Shown: one piece after another, positions 46,495 through 55,703 of the stretch
How positions within the stretch are numbered: the first letter of the stretch is position 1
Layout: the number at the start of each line of letters is the position of its first letter
Source of the DNA: Ancylobacter tetraedralis
Lineage (GTDB): Bacteria > Pseudomonadota > Alphaproteobacteria > Rhizobiales > Xanthobacteraceae
NCBI RefSeq assembly: GCF_014195655.1
Contig: NZ_JACICD010000008.1
Location: 124,001-188,000 of the forward strand
Direction of reading: 5' to 3'
DNA: 64,000 bases
Position numbers and translations under genes: made by a program
Notes under the pieces: generated by a model
What the model saw: only the letters and a program-made list of their open reading frames with translations
Databases searched by the model: none
What the model was told of the DNA's origin: nothing

Positions 46495-48380
46495 ACCGCC
46501 GGCAGCCGCACGATGAAGCGGGCGCCGGCGACGCGCGGTGCGGCGGGCGCCTCGCGCCGCTCCTCCCCGTCATCCGCCTTCGGCCGGGCCTTGCGCGGTT
46601 TCGCCTTCGCCTTCGCCGGGTCCGCCAACCGGCTTTCCGCCCAGATCCGCCCGCCATGGGCCTCGACGATCTGCCGCGAGATGGACAGCCCAAGCCCGGA
46701 ATTCTGGCCGAAGCCCTGCTCTTCCGGCCGGTCGGTATAGAAGCGCTCGAAGATACGCGAGAGCGCATGCGGGGGAATGCCCGGCCCGTCATCGTCGACG
46801 ATGATCTCGACGGCATCCTTGAGCCGGCGGCAGGTCACGCGCACCTCGCCCCCCTTCGGGGAGAAGGAGCGGGCATTGTCGATCAGGTTGTTGATGACCT
46901 GCCCGAGCCGGGAATCGTGTCCCGGCACGATGAAGGGCCCGCTCGTGCCCGCGGCGTGCTCGAAGGCGAGCGTGACGCTCACGCCGTCGCCACGCACCAC
47001 ATCGTTGTGCACGCTGGTGACGGTGCCGAGCAGCCGCGTCAGATCGACCGGCGCGGCCTCCTGCCGCTGCAGTTCGGCATCGAGTCGCGAGGCATCGGAA
47101 ATGTCGGTGATCAGCCGGTCCAGCCGCTTCACATCGTGCTGGATGACTTCCATCAGCCGCCCGCGCGAAACGTCGTTGCGGGCCAGCGGCAGCGTTTCCA
47201 CCGCCGAGCGCAGGGAGGTGAGCGGGTTCTTGAGCTCGTGCGAGACGTCCGCCGCGAAGCTCTCGATGGCCTCGATGCGCGAGTAGAGCGTGTCCGTCAT
47301 GTCGCGCAGCGCGCCGGAGAGATGGCCGATCTCGTCGGAGCGACCGGTGAAATCGGGGATCTCGACGCGCGAGCGGGTCCGCCGGCGGACCCGCTCGGCG
47401 GCATCCGCCAGACGGCGCACCGGACCGGCAATAGTGCCGGCGAGCAGCAGCGAGAGCATCATCATCACCGCCATGGCGACGAGGAAGACGCGCACGATGA
47501 CGAGGCGCTCGGCCGTCACCGCCTCCTCGATCTCCCCGCTATGGGTGGAGAGCAGCAATGCGCCGAGAATGGCGCGGAAACGCTGGACCGGCACCGCCAC
47601 CGAGACGATGACCTGCCCGCGCTCGTTCACCTGCACCGAATAGGCGTTGCGCCCCTTCAGGGCGTCCGCGACCTCGGCATAGCCCTTGCCGTTATTGGGG
47701 CCGAGATCCTTGTAGAGCGGCAGGTCGCCACGCTCGAACCAGAGCCTCAGCCGGTTCCAGGTCTTCTCGAACCAGTTCGGCCGGCGCTCGGTCGGCGGGG
47801 CCATCTCGAAGCGGAGGATCTCGCCCTTGGAATAGAGCGAGCGGGAATCCAGCAGCAGCCCGCCGTCGCGGTCATAGATGCGGGCATTGGTGCCGGTCGG
47901 CTCGACGAGGCGCTTGAGCACCTGGGCGACGCGCTCGGGATTGATGGGAAATTCCAGCGGCGCGAAGCCCTCTTCCCCCGGCCCATAGCTCTCGCCGGCC
48001 TGAAGCTCCAGGAGCCGCTCGGGGTCGATGGTGATGGCGTTGGTCTCGACCTGCGCCGAACCGGCAATGGCGGCGGCGATGATCTCGCCCTGCACCAGAA
48101 GGCTCTGCACGCGGGCATCGATCAGGCCGGCTCGGAATTCGGAGAGGTAGAGAATACCGGAGACCAGCGCCACCATGCCCGCCAGATTCAGCAGCACGAT
48201 GCGTCGGGTCAGGCTGGAAAAGCTCTGGAAGGCGACGAAGTTGCGCAGCCGCCGGAACGCCCCGAGAATCCCGGCAAAGCGCCCGCGCGCACCCTTCGGC
48301 GCGGCCTCTTCCACGGATTCGGCCTCGTCGAGGAAATCCTCGCTGTCGGCCGGGGTCCGGGAGGATGGGGTATCGAGCAA
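46491..48380 (-). CDS. chvG: Sensor histidine kinase ChvG (ExoS)
   Basis: This is the membrane sensor of the ChvG/ChvI system, which in rhizobia responds to acid and envelope stress and controls exopolysaccharide, motility and virulence genes. It has 629 residues: an acidic cytoplasmic N-terminus (1-55), a membrane helix at about 60-80, a periplasmic sensor at about 82-290, a second helix at about 293-318, HAMP at about 318-370, and a phosphoacceptor domain with H381 in FAADVSHELKNPLTSLRSAVETLPLARND. The ATPase domain follows, with NLIDNARSFSPKGG and DDDGPGIPPHALSRIFERFYTDRPEEQGFGQNSGLGL. Pro/Lys-rich residues lie near the end. Confidence 0.95.
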   Translation of the reverse strand: MLDTPSSRTPADSEDFLDEAESVEEAAPKGARGRFAGILGAFRRLRNFVAFQSFSSLTRRIVLLNLAGMVALVSGILYLSEFRAGLIDARVQSLLVQGEIIAAAIAGSAQVETNAITIDPERLLELQAGESYGPGEEGFAPLEFPINPERVAQVLKRLVEPTGTNARIYDRDGGLLLDSRSLYSKGEILRFEMAPPTERRPNWFEKTWNRLRLWFERGDLPLYKDLGPNNGKGYAEVADALKGRNAYSVQVNERGQVIVSVAVPVQRFRAILGALLLSTHSGEIEEAVTAERLVIVRVFLVAMAVMMMLSLLLAGTIAGPVRRLADAAERVRRRTRSRVEIPDFTGRSDEIGHLSGALRDMTDTLYSRIEAIESFAADVSHELKNPLTSLRSAVETLPLARNDVSRGRLMEVIQHDVKRLDRLITDISDASRLDAELQRQEAAPVDLTRLLGTVTSVHNDVVRGDGVSVTLAFEHAAGTSGPFIVPGHDSRLGQVINNLIDNARSFSPKGGEVRVTCRRLKDAVEIIVDDDGPGIPPHALSRIFERFYTDRPEEQGFGQNSGLGLSISRQIVEAHGGRIWAESRLADPAKAKAKPRKARPKADDGEERREAPAAPRVAGARFIVRLPAV

Positions 48381-48387
48381 GGAGCCG

Positions 48388-49086
48388 CTACTCCTTGAAG
48401 CGATAGCCGACGCCGTACAGCGTCTCGATCATCTCGAAATTGTCGTCCGTCACCTTGAACTTCTTGCGCAGCCGCTTGATGTGGCTGTCGATGGTGCGGT
48501 CGTCGACATAGACCTGGTCGTCATAGGCCGCGTCCATCAGCGCGTTGCGGCTCTTCACCACGCCGGGCCGTGTGGCCAGCGCCTGCAGGATGAGGAACTC
48601 GGTGACGGTCAGCGTTACGTTCTCGCCCTTCCAGGTGCAGGTATGGCGCTCCGGGTCCATGCGCAGCAGCCCACGCTCCAGCACCTTGGCGCTGTCGGTC
48701 TCGCGCGGCAGCGCGCCGTCCTTCGGTGCCACGCGGCGCAGCACGGCCTTGACCCGCTCGACCAGCAGGCGCTGGGAGAACGGCTTCTTGATGAAATCGT
48801 CGGCGCCCATCTTGAGGCCGAACAATTCGTCGATCTCGTCATCCTTCGACGTGAGGAAGATGACCGGCATGTCGCTCTTCTGGCGCAGCCGGCGCAGCAG
48901 TTCCATCCCGTCCATGCGCGGCATCTTGATATCGAAGATGGCGAGATCGGGCGGGTTCGTCTTGAAACCGTCCAGCGCCGTCGCGCCATCCGTGTAGGTC
49001 TGGATCCGGTAGCCTTCGGATTCCAGTGCTATCGACACGGACGTCAGGATGTTGCGGTCGTCGTCGACGAGGGCGATGGTCGGCAT
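48388..49086 (-). CDS. chvI: Response regulator ChvI (ExoR-linked OmpR family)
   Basis: This is the DNA-binding partner of ChvG. It has 232 residues. The receiver domain has the phosphoacceptor D52 in [14 protein letters not shown], with the conserved acidic DDD near the start (residues 8-10) and lysine in [13 protein letters not shown]. The OmpR-type winged helix has [51 protein letters not shown]. The start at 49086 has AGGAAAGAG upstream. It is the first gene of the chvI-chvG-hprK operon. Confidence 0.96.
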   Translation of the reverse strand: MPTIALVDDDRNILTSVSIALESEGYRIQTYTDGATALDGFKTNPPDLAIFDIKMPRMDGMELLRRLRQKSDMPVIFLTSKDDEIDELFGLKMGADDFIKKPFSQRLLVERVKAVLRRVAPKDGALPRETDSAKVLERGLLRMDPERHTCTWKGENVTLTVTEFLILQALATRPGVVKSRNALMDAAYDDQVYVDDRTIDSHIKRLRKKFKVTDDNFEMIETLYGVGYRFKE

Positions 49087-49294
49087 CTGCACTCTTTCCT
49101 GTTCGGCAGCTTCTTGCGCAGTATGCGGTGAACCGTGCGGGCGTGGCCATAATGTGACACGCAAATCGATTCAACAGAAATTAGCGCGTTTCGAGAGACA
49201 TAGCCAATACCGCCTGCGCGCCTTGACGTCAGGGACCTTGCGGAGTCACCTCAGCCAAGGTTTGACGGCCAAATCTTGGGCGAGGGCAGAAAGC

Positions 49295-50056
49295 ATGAAC
49301 ACCCCCCTTTCCGCAACCGAAGCGTTCGACCCCGCCGGCGCCACGCGGCGGCTGATCCGCCAGGCGCGCATCGCGGCGCTGGCCACGCTCGACGCGGACG
49401 GCGCGCCCTATGTGTCGCTGGTCCAGGTCTCCACCCTGCCCGACGGCGCGCCGCTGCTGCTGCTCTCCGGCCTCGCGCGCCACACGCACAATCTCGCGCG
49501 CGACACGCGGGTCTGCCTGCTGGTGGACGAGCGCCGGCTGGGGGACGAACTGCAAGGCGCGCGGGCGAGCCTGAAGGGCACCATCGCCCGCCTCGACGAT
49601 GAGGCGGCGATCGCCACGGCGCGCCGCCGCTTCCTCGCCCGCCACGCGGAGGCCGCCGGTTTCGCGGGCTTCGCCGATTTCGCCTTCTACCGCATCGCCC
49701 CCGACAGCGCGCATCTGGTGGCCGGCTTCGGGCGCATTGCCGATGTGGAGCGCGACGGGCTCATGACCGATGTGTCGGATGCCGGCGAACTCCTCGCCGC
49801 GGAAGAGGGCGCCATCGCCCATATGAACGCCGACCACCGGGATGCGATCGGCCTCTATGCGCTGCACCTTGCGGGAGCCGGGCCGGGCGAGTGGCGGATC
49901 GTCGGCATCGACCCGGAAGGCTGCGATCTGATGGCGGGAACCGAACTCAAGCGCCTCACCTTCCCCCGCCGCGTCACCACGGCGCGGGACATGAGAGAAA
50001 TTTTGGTGGAACTGGCCAGCGCGGCGCGCGGCGTAACGATTGATTCGGCTCAATAG
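49295..50056 (+). CDS. HugZ-like pyridoxamine phosphate oxidase-family protein
   Basis: This protein has 253 residues. The N-terminal split-barrel domain (about 10-150; RRLIRQARIAALATLDADGAPYVSLVQVSTLPDG ... FADFAFYRIAPDSAHLVAGFGRIADVERDGLM) is of the pyridoxamine-phosphate oxidase/heme-utilisation type. The C-terminal DUF2470 domain covers about 165-245 (EEGAIAHMNADHRDAIGLYA ... IVGIDPEGCDL). Such proteins degrade or handle heme in some bacteria. No heme uptake genes are nearby, so the role here is open. Confidence 0.88.
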   Translation: MNTPLSATEAFDPAGATRRLIRQARIAALATLDADGAPYVSLVQVSTLPDGAPLLLLSGLARHTHNLARDTRVCLLVDERRLGDELQGARASLKGTIARLDDEAAIATARRRFLARHAEAAGFAGFADFAFYRIAPDSAHLVAGFGRIADVERDGLMTDVSDAGELLAAEEGAIAHMNADHRDAIGLYALHLAGAGPGEWRIVGIDPEGCDLMAGTELKRLTFPRRVTTARDMREILVELASAARGVTIDSAQ

Positions 50057-50200
50057 TTTATCACGGGACGCTGCCCACTGGAATCCGCCGTCATGGGTTC
50101 GGCCCGGTTTTGTCACAGATTTGACCGGGATGGGCGGGCACAACGTCGGCATGGGCACCGATCCTGCCCCCCGTTTGTCACGCGTCAGGAGGAGCCGACC

Positions 50201-51799
50201 TTGCACCAGACCGGCACACGCAACGAGCAGCACGGCATCGAGGCCATCGGCCTCGCCGGCACCGGCAAAGTCTTCTGGAATCTGGCGGAGGCCGCGCTGT
50301 GCGAACGCTCCATCGCCCGTGGCGAAAGCCACATGTCCGCCTTCGGCGCGCTGGTCGCCGATAGCGGTGCGCCGGCCGGGCGAAGCCCGGAGGATCGCTT
50401 CATCGTGCGCGACGAGGCCAGCGAAGCCGATGTGTGGTGGGACAATGTCAACGCTCTCACACGCGAGACCTTCGAGCAGCTGAAGGCGGATGCCCTCGCT
50501 CATGCCGGCGGGCGCACCCTTTTCGCGCAGGACCTCGAAGCAGGCGCCGATCCCGCCTTCCGCACCCCCGTGCGCGTTTTCACCGAGCACGCCTGGCAGG
50601 CGCTGTTCATCCTTGACCTGCTGCACCGGCCCGACAGCGCCGAACTCGCCACATTCGTGCCCGAACTCACCGTGCTATGCCTGCCGAGCTTCAGGACCGA
50701 GCCGGATCGCCACGGCGTGCGCTCGCGCACGGTGATTGCCTGCGACCTCGCAGGCGGCCTGGTGCTGATCGGCGGGACGCTGCACGCCGGCGAGATGGCC
50801 AAGGCAATCTTCAGCGTGCTGACCTACACCCTGCCCGCGCGCGGCGTTCTGCCGCTGCATGCCGCCGCCAACATGGGCGAGGCGGGTGACGTCGCGTTGT
50901 TCATCGGCGAGAGCGGCGCCGGCAAGACCGCCCTCGCCGCCGACGCCACGCGCCTGCTGATCGGCGATGACGAAACCGGCTGGAGCCGCACCGGCGTCTT
51001 CAATGTGGAAAACGGCTGCTGCGTCCGCACGGAGGGCCTCGCTGCGGCGGAACCCGCGCTTGCCGCCGCCGCCCACCAGTTCGGCGCGGTGCTGGAGAAT
51101 GTGGCGCTGGATGGCGACACCCGGCTGCCCATGTTCGATGCCCCCGCGCGGGCGGAAGGCGCACGGGCGGTGTTCCCCCTCGCCGCACTTCCCCATGCCG
51201 CGCCCGAGGCGCGCGGCGCCGCGCCGCGCCATCTCTTCCTGCTGGTGCAGGATCCCCATGGCGTACTGCCGCCGCTCGCCCGGCTGACCCCGGCGCAGGC
51301 GCTCTATCATTTCCTCTCCGGCTATACGGCCGGGCCGACCGATGCCGCCGAGCCCGAGGTGCGGTTCTCCGCCGGCTTCTCCGGCTCCCTGCTGCTGCGC
51401 CATCCCTCCACCTATGGTCGGCAGCTGCGCGAACTGATCGGCGCGCGGGATGTGGAATGCTGGATGGTCAATACCGGCTGGACCGGCGGCAAGGCCGGCA
51501 CCGGCCGGCGCATGCCCATCGAGGTGACGCGCCACCTCGTCGCCGCCGTGCTGGAAGATCGCCTGATGGAAGCCGAATGGCGCACCGACCCGCATTTCGG
51601 CTTCGCCGTGCCCATGGCGGTCGAGGGCGTCGACAGCCGCCTGCTCGATCCCGCGCGCGGCTGGGCCAGCCGCATGGATTACGCCATGACCGCCCGCCGC
51701 CTGGTCAGCCTGTTCAGCGACAATTTCGCCCGCTTCGAGAACGCGGTCGACGATGAGGTCCGCCACGCCCAGCCCGGCATGGCGATCGCCGCCGAGTAG
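50201..51799 (+). CDS. pckA: Phosphoenolpyruvate carboxykinase (ATP)-like protein with altered active site
   Basis: This protein of 532 residues has the PckA fold and normal length. The N-terminus (TGTRNEQHGIEAIGLAG) and C-terminus (VNTGWTGGKAGTGRRMPIE) match rhizobial PckA. Retained: R61 (RSPEDRF), K201, H220 (PLHAAAN), the P-loop K242-T243, D256-D257 and R322. Changed: the canonical Y-AGEMKK is H-AGEMAK (H195, A200), GLSGTGKTTLS is GESGAGKTALA, and GDDEHGW is GDDETGW. The start is TTG with AGGAGG eight bases upstream. It may be a weak or repurposed enzyme. In rhizobia pckA commonly sits divergent from chvI, and it does here. Confidence 0.85.
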   Translation: MHQTGTRNEQHGIEAIGLAGTGKVFWNLAEAALCERSIARGESHMSAFGALVADSGAPAGRSPEDRFIVRDEASEADVWWDNVNALTRETFEQLKADALAHAGGRTLFAQDLEAGADPAFRTPVRVFTEHAWQALFILDLLHRPDSAELATFVPELTVLCLPSFRTEPDRHGVRSRTVIACDLAGGLVLIGGTLHAGEMAKAIFSVLTYTLPARGVLPLHAAANMGEAGDVALFIGESGAGKTALAADATRLLIGDDETGWSRTGVFNVENGCCVRTEGLAAAEPALAAAAHQFGAVLENVALDGDTRLPMFDAPARAEGARAVFPLAALPHAAPEARGAAPRHLFLLVQDPHGVLPPLARLTPAQALYHFLSGYTAGPTDAAEPEVRFSAGFSGSLLLRHPSTYGRQLRELIGARDVECWMVNTGWTGGKAGTGRRMPIEVTRHLVAAVLEDRLMEAEWRTDPHFGFAVPMAVEGVDSRLLDPARGWASRMDYAMTARRLVSLFSDNFARFENAVDDEVRHAQPGMAIAAE

Positions 51800-51805
51800 C
51801 CCTTG

Positions 51806-51839
51806 CCGGGTGCCTTCTCCGCGAGGGGGAGGCACCCGG
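51806..51839. terminator. Bidirectional terminator between pckA-like gene and antiporter
   Basis: A 10-bp stem, CCGGGTGCCT (51806-51815) / AGGCACCCGG (51830-51839), is extended by imperfect pairing of the pyrimidine/purine inner arms. It lies between two convergent genes. Confidence 0.7.
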
Positions 51840-51875
51840 GCGTACGTCTCGGAAGAAAGCCGGCTCGCCGAGGCT

Positions 51876-53318
51876 TCAGAGGAAATAGAGCCAGGTCAGC
51901 AGCGCGAAGCACGGCAACAGGAAGATGCCCGACCACGCCATGTAGCCGAAGAAGCTCGGCATCGCGACGCCGCGGCTCTTGGCGATGGCCAGCACCATGA
52001 AGTTCGGCGCGTTGCCGATATAGGTGAGCGCGCCCATGAACACCGCGCCGGCGGAGATCGCTTCCAGCGTCACCGCGTGGGTCGTCATCAGTTCGGCCGG
52101 ATCGCCTCCCGCCAGATTGAAGAACACGAGATAGGTCGGCGCGTTGTCGAGGAAGCCGGAGAGCAGGCCGGTCATCCAGAAATAGCCGGCATTGAACGGC
52201 TCGCCCCCCGGCTCGGTGACGAGGGCGACCAGCGGCGACAGCGCTCCGTCCGCCCCCGCCTTCAGGATGGCGATGACCGGGATGATGGTGAAGAAGATTG
52301 CCGCGAACAGCTTGGCCACCTCGCGGATCGGCTCCCAGTCGAAGCCGTTGCGCTCGCGAATGAAGGCCGGCGTGATCTTGAGCGAGACCAGGGCGAGCAG
52401 CACGAGCGCCACATCGCGCGCCACCGAGGGCAGCGGCACATGGGTGCCGAGCACATTGAACTCGATGCCCGGCTTCCACAGCGCGCTCATCAGGATGGCG
52501 GCGATCACCCCGCCCAGCAGCGGCAGGTTGCGCAAGCCCCGCAGCCCCAGCCGCTCGTCGCCCGGTGTCGGGTCGAGCTTGGCCGGCAGGTTATCCTCCC
52601 GCCCGTAGAAATGGCGATCCAGCAGGTAGAAGGCCACGAGCAGGATCACCGCCACCACCGCCGTGTCGTGGAACAGGTGCTGCGTGGTCCAGAAGAAATC
52701 GACCCCCTTCAGGAAGCCGAGAAATAGCGGCGGATCGCCGAGCGGGGTGAGCGAGCCCCCGATATTCGACACGAGGAAGATGAAGAACACCACCGTATGC
52801 ACATTGTAGCGCCGCTCGTCATTGGCACGCAGCAGCGGGCGGATGAGCACCATGGAGGCCCCGGTGGTGCCGATAACGCTCGCCAGCACCGTGCCGATGG
52901 CGAGCAGGCTGGTATTCACCGCCGGGCTGCCCTTCAGATTGCCGGTCAGCAGGATGCCGCCGGAAATGGTGAACAGCGAGAACAGCAGGATGATGAAGGG
53001 GATATATTCCAGCAGCCCCGCATGCGCGAGCTCGTAGACGGCAAGCCCGGCGCCCTGGAAGGCGATGAACGGCACGAGGAGGGTGAGCGCCCAGAACAGC
53101 GCGACCTTGCCATAATGGTGGTGCCAGAAATGCCCGGCCACCAGCGGAATCACGGCGATCGACAGCAGCATGCCAACGAAGGGAATAGCCCACAGCAGCG
53201 ACAGGCTGGCCCCGTCCAGCCCCATGCCCTCGGCGGCGGCGGCGGGCGTTGCCGCCAGCGCCAGGCCGAGCCCGGCGATCGGGAGAAAGGAAAGGGCGGC
53301 GGCTTTCGTCGTCGGCAT
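51876..53318 (-). CDS. NhaD-like sodium:proton antiporter
   Basis: This is a 480-residue inner-membrane transporter with about 12-13 helices in the ion transporter/NhaD-CitMHS class. An N-terminal helix ending in AAAAEG is followed by LLWAIPFVGMLLSIAVIPLVAGHFWHHHYGKVALFWALT. The central SNIGGSLTPLGDPPLFLGFLKGVDFFW and EPGGEPFNAGYFWMTGLLSGFLDNAPTYLVFFNLAGG motifs match bacterial sodium/proton antiporters of this family. The start at 53318 (MPTTKAAALSF) has GGGGGAG upstream. Arsenite or citrate transport is an alternative that cannot be ruled out. Confidence 0.87.
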   Translation of the reverse strand: MPTTKAAALSFLPIAGLGLALAATPAAAAEGMGLDGASLSLLWAIPFVGMLLSIAVIPLVAGHFWHHHYGKVALFWALTLLVPFIAFQGAGLAVYELAHAGLLEYIPFIILLFSLFTISGGILLTGNLKGSPAVNTSLLAIGTVLASVIGTTGASMVLIRPLLRANDERRYNVHTVVFFIFLVSNIGGSLTPLGDPPLFLGFLKGVDFFWTTQHLFHDTAVVAVILLVAFYLLDRHFYGREDNLPAKLDPTPGDERLGLRGLRNLPLLGGVIAAILMSALWKPGIEFNVLGTHVPLPSVARDVALVLLALVSLKITPAFIRERNGFDWEPIREVAKLFAAIFFTIIPVIAILKAGADGALSPLVALVTEPGGEPFNAGYFWMTGLLSGFLDNAPTYLVFFNLAGGDPAELMTTHAVTLEAISAGAVFMGALTYIGNAPNFMVLAIAKSRGVAMPSFFGYMAWSGIFLLPCFALLTWLYFL

Positions 53319-53589
53319 CGGGGCTCCCCCAGCGGCATCACGTGCCATTCCCGGTTAGCAACCCCCCTCCCGGGTGTCGAGCGAAACCGGATGGCCGCCG
53401 CGCCGATGTGAATGCTGCCGAAGCGGTCCCCGCGGAAGCGATCCCTGCCGAGGATCGCCATCGATGCGACGCCCTCGACCCGATAGGCGCCGATGTGATC
53501 GCGGCGCACGGCTCCGCCCGTGGCGCGGCGCGGCAGGCTGCGCTAGACCGGCACATTCCGCCGGCGCGCCTGCCGGCCGTGAGGACGCC

Positions 53590-54195
53590 ATGCCCCGTGC
53601 CGTTGCCGGTCCCGAGATCGAACGCCTGATCCAGCTTCTCGCCCGCGTGCCGGGGCTCGGGCCCCGCTCCGCGCGGCGGGCGGCGCTGCACCTCATCAAG
53701 AAGCGCGAGCAATTGATGGGCCCGCTGGCGAGCGCCTTCGAGGATGTGCTCGGCAAGATCGCGACCTGCCGGGTCTGCGGCAATATCGACGTGCGCGACC
53801 CCTGCTCGATCTGCACCGACGTGACGCGCGATCCCAATCTCCTCATCGTCGTCGCCGACGTCTCCGATCTCTGGGCGCTGGAGCGGGCCGGCGCGCTGAA
53901 CGCGCGCTACCACGTGCTGGGCGGCACACTTTCCCCACTCGACGGCATCGGGCCGGACGATCTCAACCTCGCCTCGCTCATCGCCCGCGCCCATGACGGC
54001 ACGGTGCAGGAAGTGCTGCTGGCGCTGGGCGCCACCGTCGACGGGCAGACCACCGCCCATTACATCACCGAGCTGCTGCGCGATTGCGGTGTGCGCGTTA
54101 CCCGCCTCGCCCATGGCGTGCCGGTGGGCGGCGAGCTGGAATATCTCGACGAGGGCACGCTGTCGGCGGCCATCAAGTCGCGCACCAGCCTCTGA
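53590..54195 (+). CDS. recR: Recombination mediator protein RecR
   Basis: This repair protein of 201 residues works with RecF and RecO to load RecA on gapped DNA. It has a helix-hairpin-helix at the N-terminus ([24 protein letters not shown]), a zinc finger with four cysteines ([16 protein letters not shown]), and a Toprim domain ([42 protein letters not shown]). The usual partner ybaB is not adjacent. It is convergent with ampG, five bases apart. Confidence 0.96.
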   Translation: MPRAVAGPEIERLIQLLARVPGLGPRSARRAALHLIKKREQLMGPLASAFEDVLGKIATCRVCGNIDVRDPCSICTDVTRDPNLLIVVADVSDLWALERAGALNARYHVLGGTLSPLDGIGPDDLNLASLIARAHDGTVQEVLLALGATVDGQTTAHYITELLRDCGVRVTRLAHGVPVGGELEYLDEGTLSAAIKSRTSL

Positions 54196-54200
54196 TCCTC

Positions 54201-55559
54201 TCAGGGTTTGCGCGCCGCCAGCTCGCGAAAATGCCCGCGCGCCTGCAGATAGGCGAGGATGCCGAGCCCCGGCAGGGCGGCCAGCGCGGTCACGGCGAAG
54301 AACACCATCCACCCCGTCTGCGCCGCCACGAAACCGGCGGTGGAGGCCAGGAAGGTGCGCCCCACCGCCGCCAGCGCGGTGAGAAGCGCATATTGCGTGG
54401 CGGTGTGCGCCCGGTCGCCGCACAGCGCGGAGATATAGGCGACGAAGATCACCGTGCCGATCGCGCCGGTGAAATTCTCGATGATGATGGTCAGCGTCAG
54501 CGCGCCGAGATCCACCCCCATCCACGCCTGCCAGGAAAACACGAGGTTCGACGCCATCTGCAGGATGCCGGCGATCCACAGGCTCGTCACCAGCGGCAGC
54601 GCGCGGGCGATCATCCCGCCGGCGAAGCCGCCAAGCAGCGCGGCGGCGAAGCCCACGCCCTTGACGATGCCGGCATAGGCCGCCTTGTCGAAGCCGATAT
54701 CGATGACGAAGGCGCCGGTCAGAACCCCGGCAAAGGCATCGCAGAACTTGAAGAACACCACGAAGCCGAGCACGGCCACCGCGCTGCGGCGCGAGAAGAA
54801 CTCGCCGAAGGCGCCGACCGCCGTCTCGCCGATGCGCGCGAACACGCCCACATCATTGGAACTCACCGGCCCGCCCGCCGGCTCCTTGGCCAGTAGCGTG
54901 GCGATGAAGCCGACGCTCACCATCAGCGCGGCGGCGATGTAGCCATAGGCCCACACATTCGCCCGCGCGACGCCGATCGTCTCGAACCACGCGACCAGCA
55001 GCACCACGCCGGCGCCCGAAGCCAGCATGCCCACGCGATAGGCCGCGACATAGCCGGCCATGCCGGCCGCCTGCTCGCGCGTCTCCAGGCTCTCCACGCG
55101 GAAGGCATCGACCACGATATCCTGCGTCGCCGAGGCGCAGGCGACGAGGAAAGCGCCGAGCGCGACATGCCAGGGCGACAATACCGGGTCCTGGAAGCCC
55201 AGCCACACCACGGCGAGCGCCAGCAAACCTTGCGTGAACACCAGCCAGCCACGCCGCCGCCCCAGCCAGCGCCCGAGCAGCGGCACGTCCAGCGCATCGA
55301 CCAGCGGCGCCCAGATGAACTTGAAATTGTAGGGAACGCCGACCAGCGCGAACAGGCCGATCGTGGTGAGGTTCACCTTGGCTTCCGCCATCCAGATGGT
55401 CAGCGTCGCACCGGAAAGCGCCAGCGGCAGGCCGGAGGAAAAGCCGAGCAGGATGACGATGAGCACACGCGGGCGCAGATAAACCGCGAGGCTGGCGAGG
55501 AAGCCGTCCTCGGCATCGGGGCCCCGCACGGGGGCGGCATCCTTGACGGCCTCGGTCAT
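54201..55559 (-). CDS. ampG: AmpG-type muropeptide permease (MFS)
   Basis: This is an inner-membrane MFS transporter of 452 residues that imports muropeptides released during peptidoglycan turnover. It has about 12 helices. The family landmarks are VLIVILLGFSSGLPLALSGATLTIWMAEAKVNLTTIGLFALVGVPYNFKFIWAPLVDAL, TQDIVVDAFRVE and FKFCDAFAGVLTGAFVIDIGFDKA. AmpG activity can influence beta-lactamase expression, but no ampC/ampR gene is in the window. The assignment to AmpG rather than a general MFS protein rests on these motifs. Confidence 0.9.
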   Translation of the reverse strand: MTEAVKDAAPVRGPDAEDGFLASLAVYLRPRVLIVILLGFSSGLPLALSGATLTIWMAEAKVNLTTIGLFALVGVPYNFKFIWAPLVDALDVPLLGRWLGRRRGWLVFTQGLLALAVVWLGFQDPVLSPWHVALGAFLVACASATQDIVVDAFRVESLETREQAAGMAGYVAAYRVGMLASGAGVVLLVAWFETIGVARANVWAYGYIAAALMVSVGFIATLLAKEPAGGPVSSNDVGVFARIGETAVGAFGEFFSRRSAVAVLGFVVFFKFCDAFAGVLTGAFVIDIGFDKAAYAGIVKGVGFAAALLGGFAGGMIARALPLVTSLWIAGILQMASNLVFSWQAWMGVDLGALTLTIIIENFTGAIGTVIFVAYISALCGDRAHTATQYALLTALAAVGRTFLASTAGFVAAQTGWMVFFAVTALAALPGLGILAYLQARGHFRELAARKP

Positions 55560-55657
55560 GGGTCGGTGGTGCCCCCGTTGATCCCCGCGCCGAATCGCGT
55601 GGCGACGCGAGCGTTGTTCCTAACCCGCCCGGCCGGTCCTGTCGCGACGGCGCATCG

Positions 55658-55703
55658 GTCCGGCACGTCAGTCCGGCACGTCAGTCCGGCACGTCAGTCC
55701 GGC
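55658..55703. repeat. 13-bp tandem repeat reaching into the transglutaminase gene end
   Basis: The unit GTCCGGCACGTCA occurs three times in a row (55658-55696), followed by a partial fourth copy (GTCCGG to about 55702). The stop codon of the transglutaminase gene (TGA, 55694-55696 on the minus strand) is the last triplet of the third copy. Confidence 0.9.

Noticed and set aside
46656-48398. A 580-codon open frame opposite chvG
   Set aside because: No domain, biased His/Arg/Gly composition; the chvG strand shows HAMP, phosphoacceptor and ATPase motifs.
55560-55693. A missing Anbu peptidase gene next to the ATP-grasp operon
   Set aside because: The interval is only 134 bases and is filled mainly by the 13-bp repeat. 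No peptidase sequence is present in any frame.
55658-55703. CRISPR-like short repeats
   Set aside because: The units are directly adjacent with no spacers, too short, and there are no cas genes anywhere in the window.
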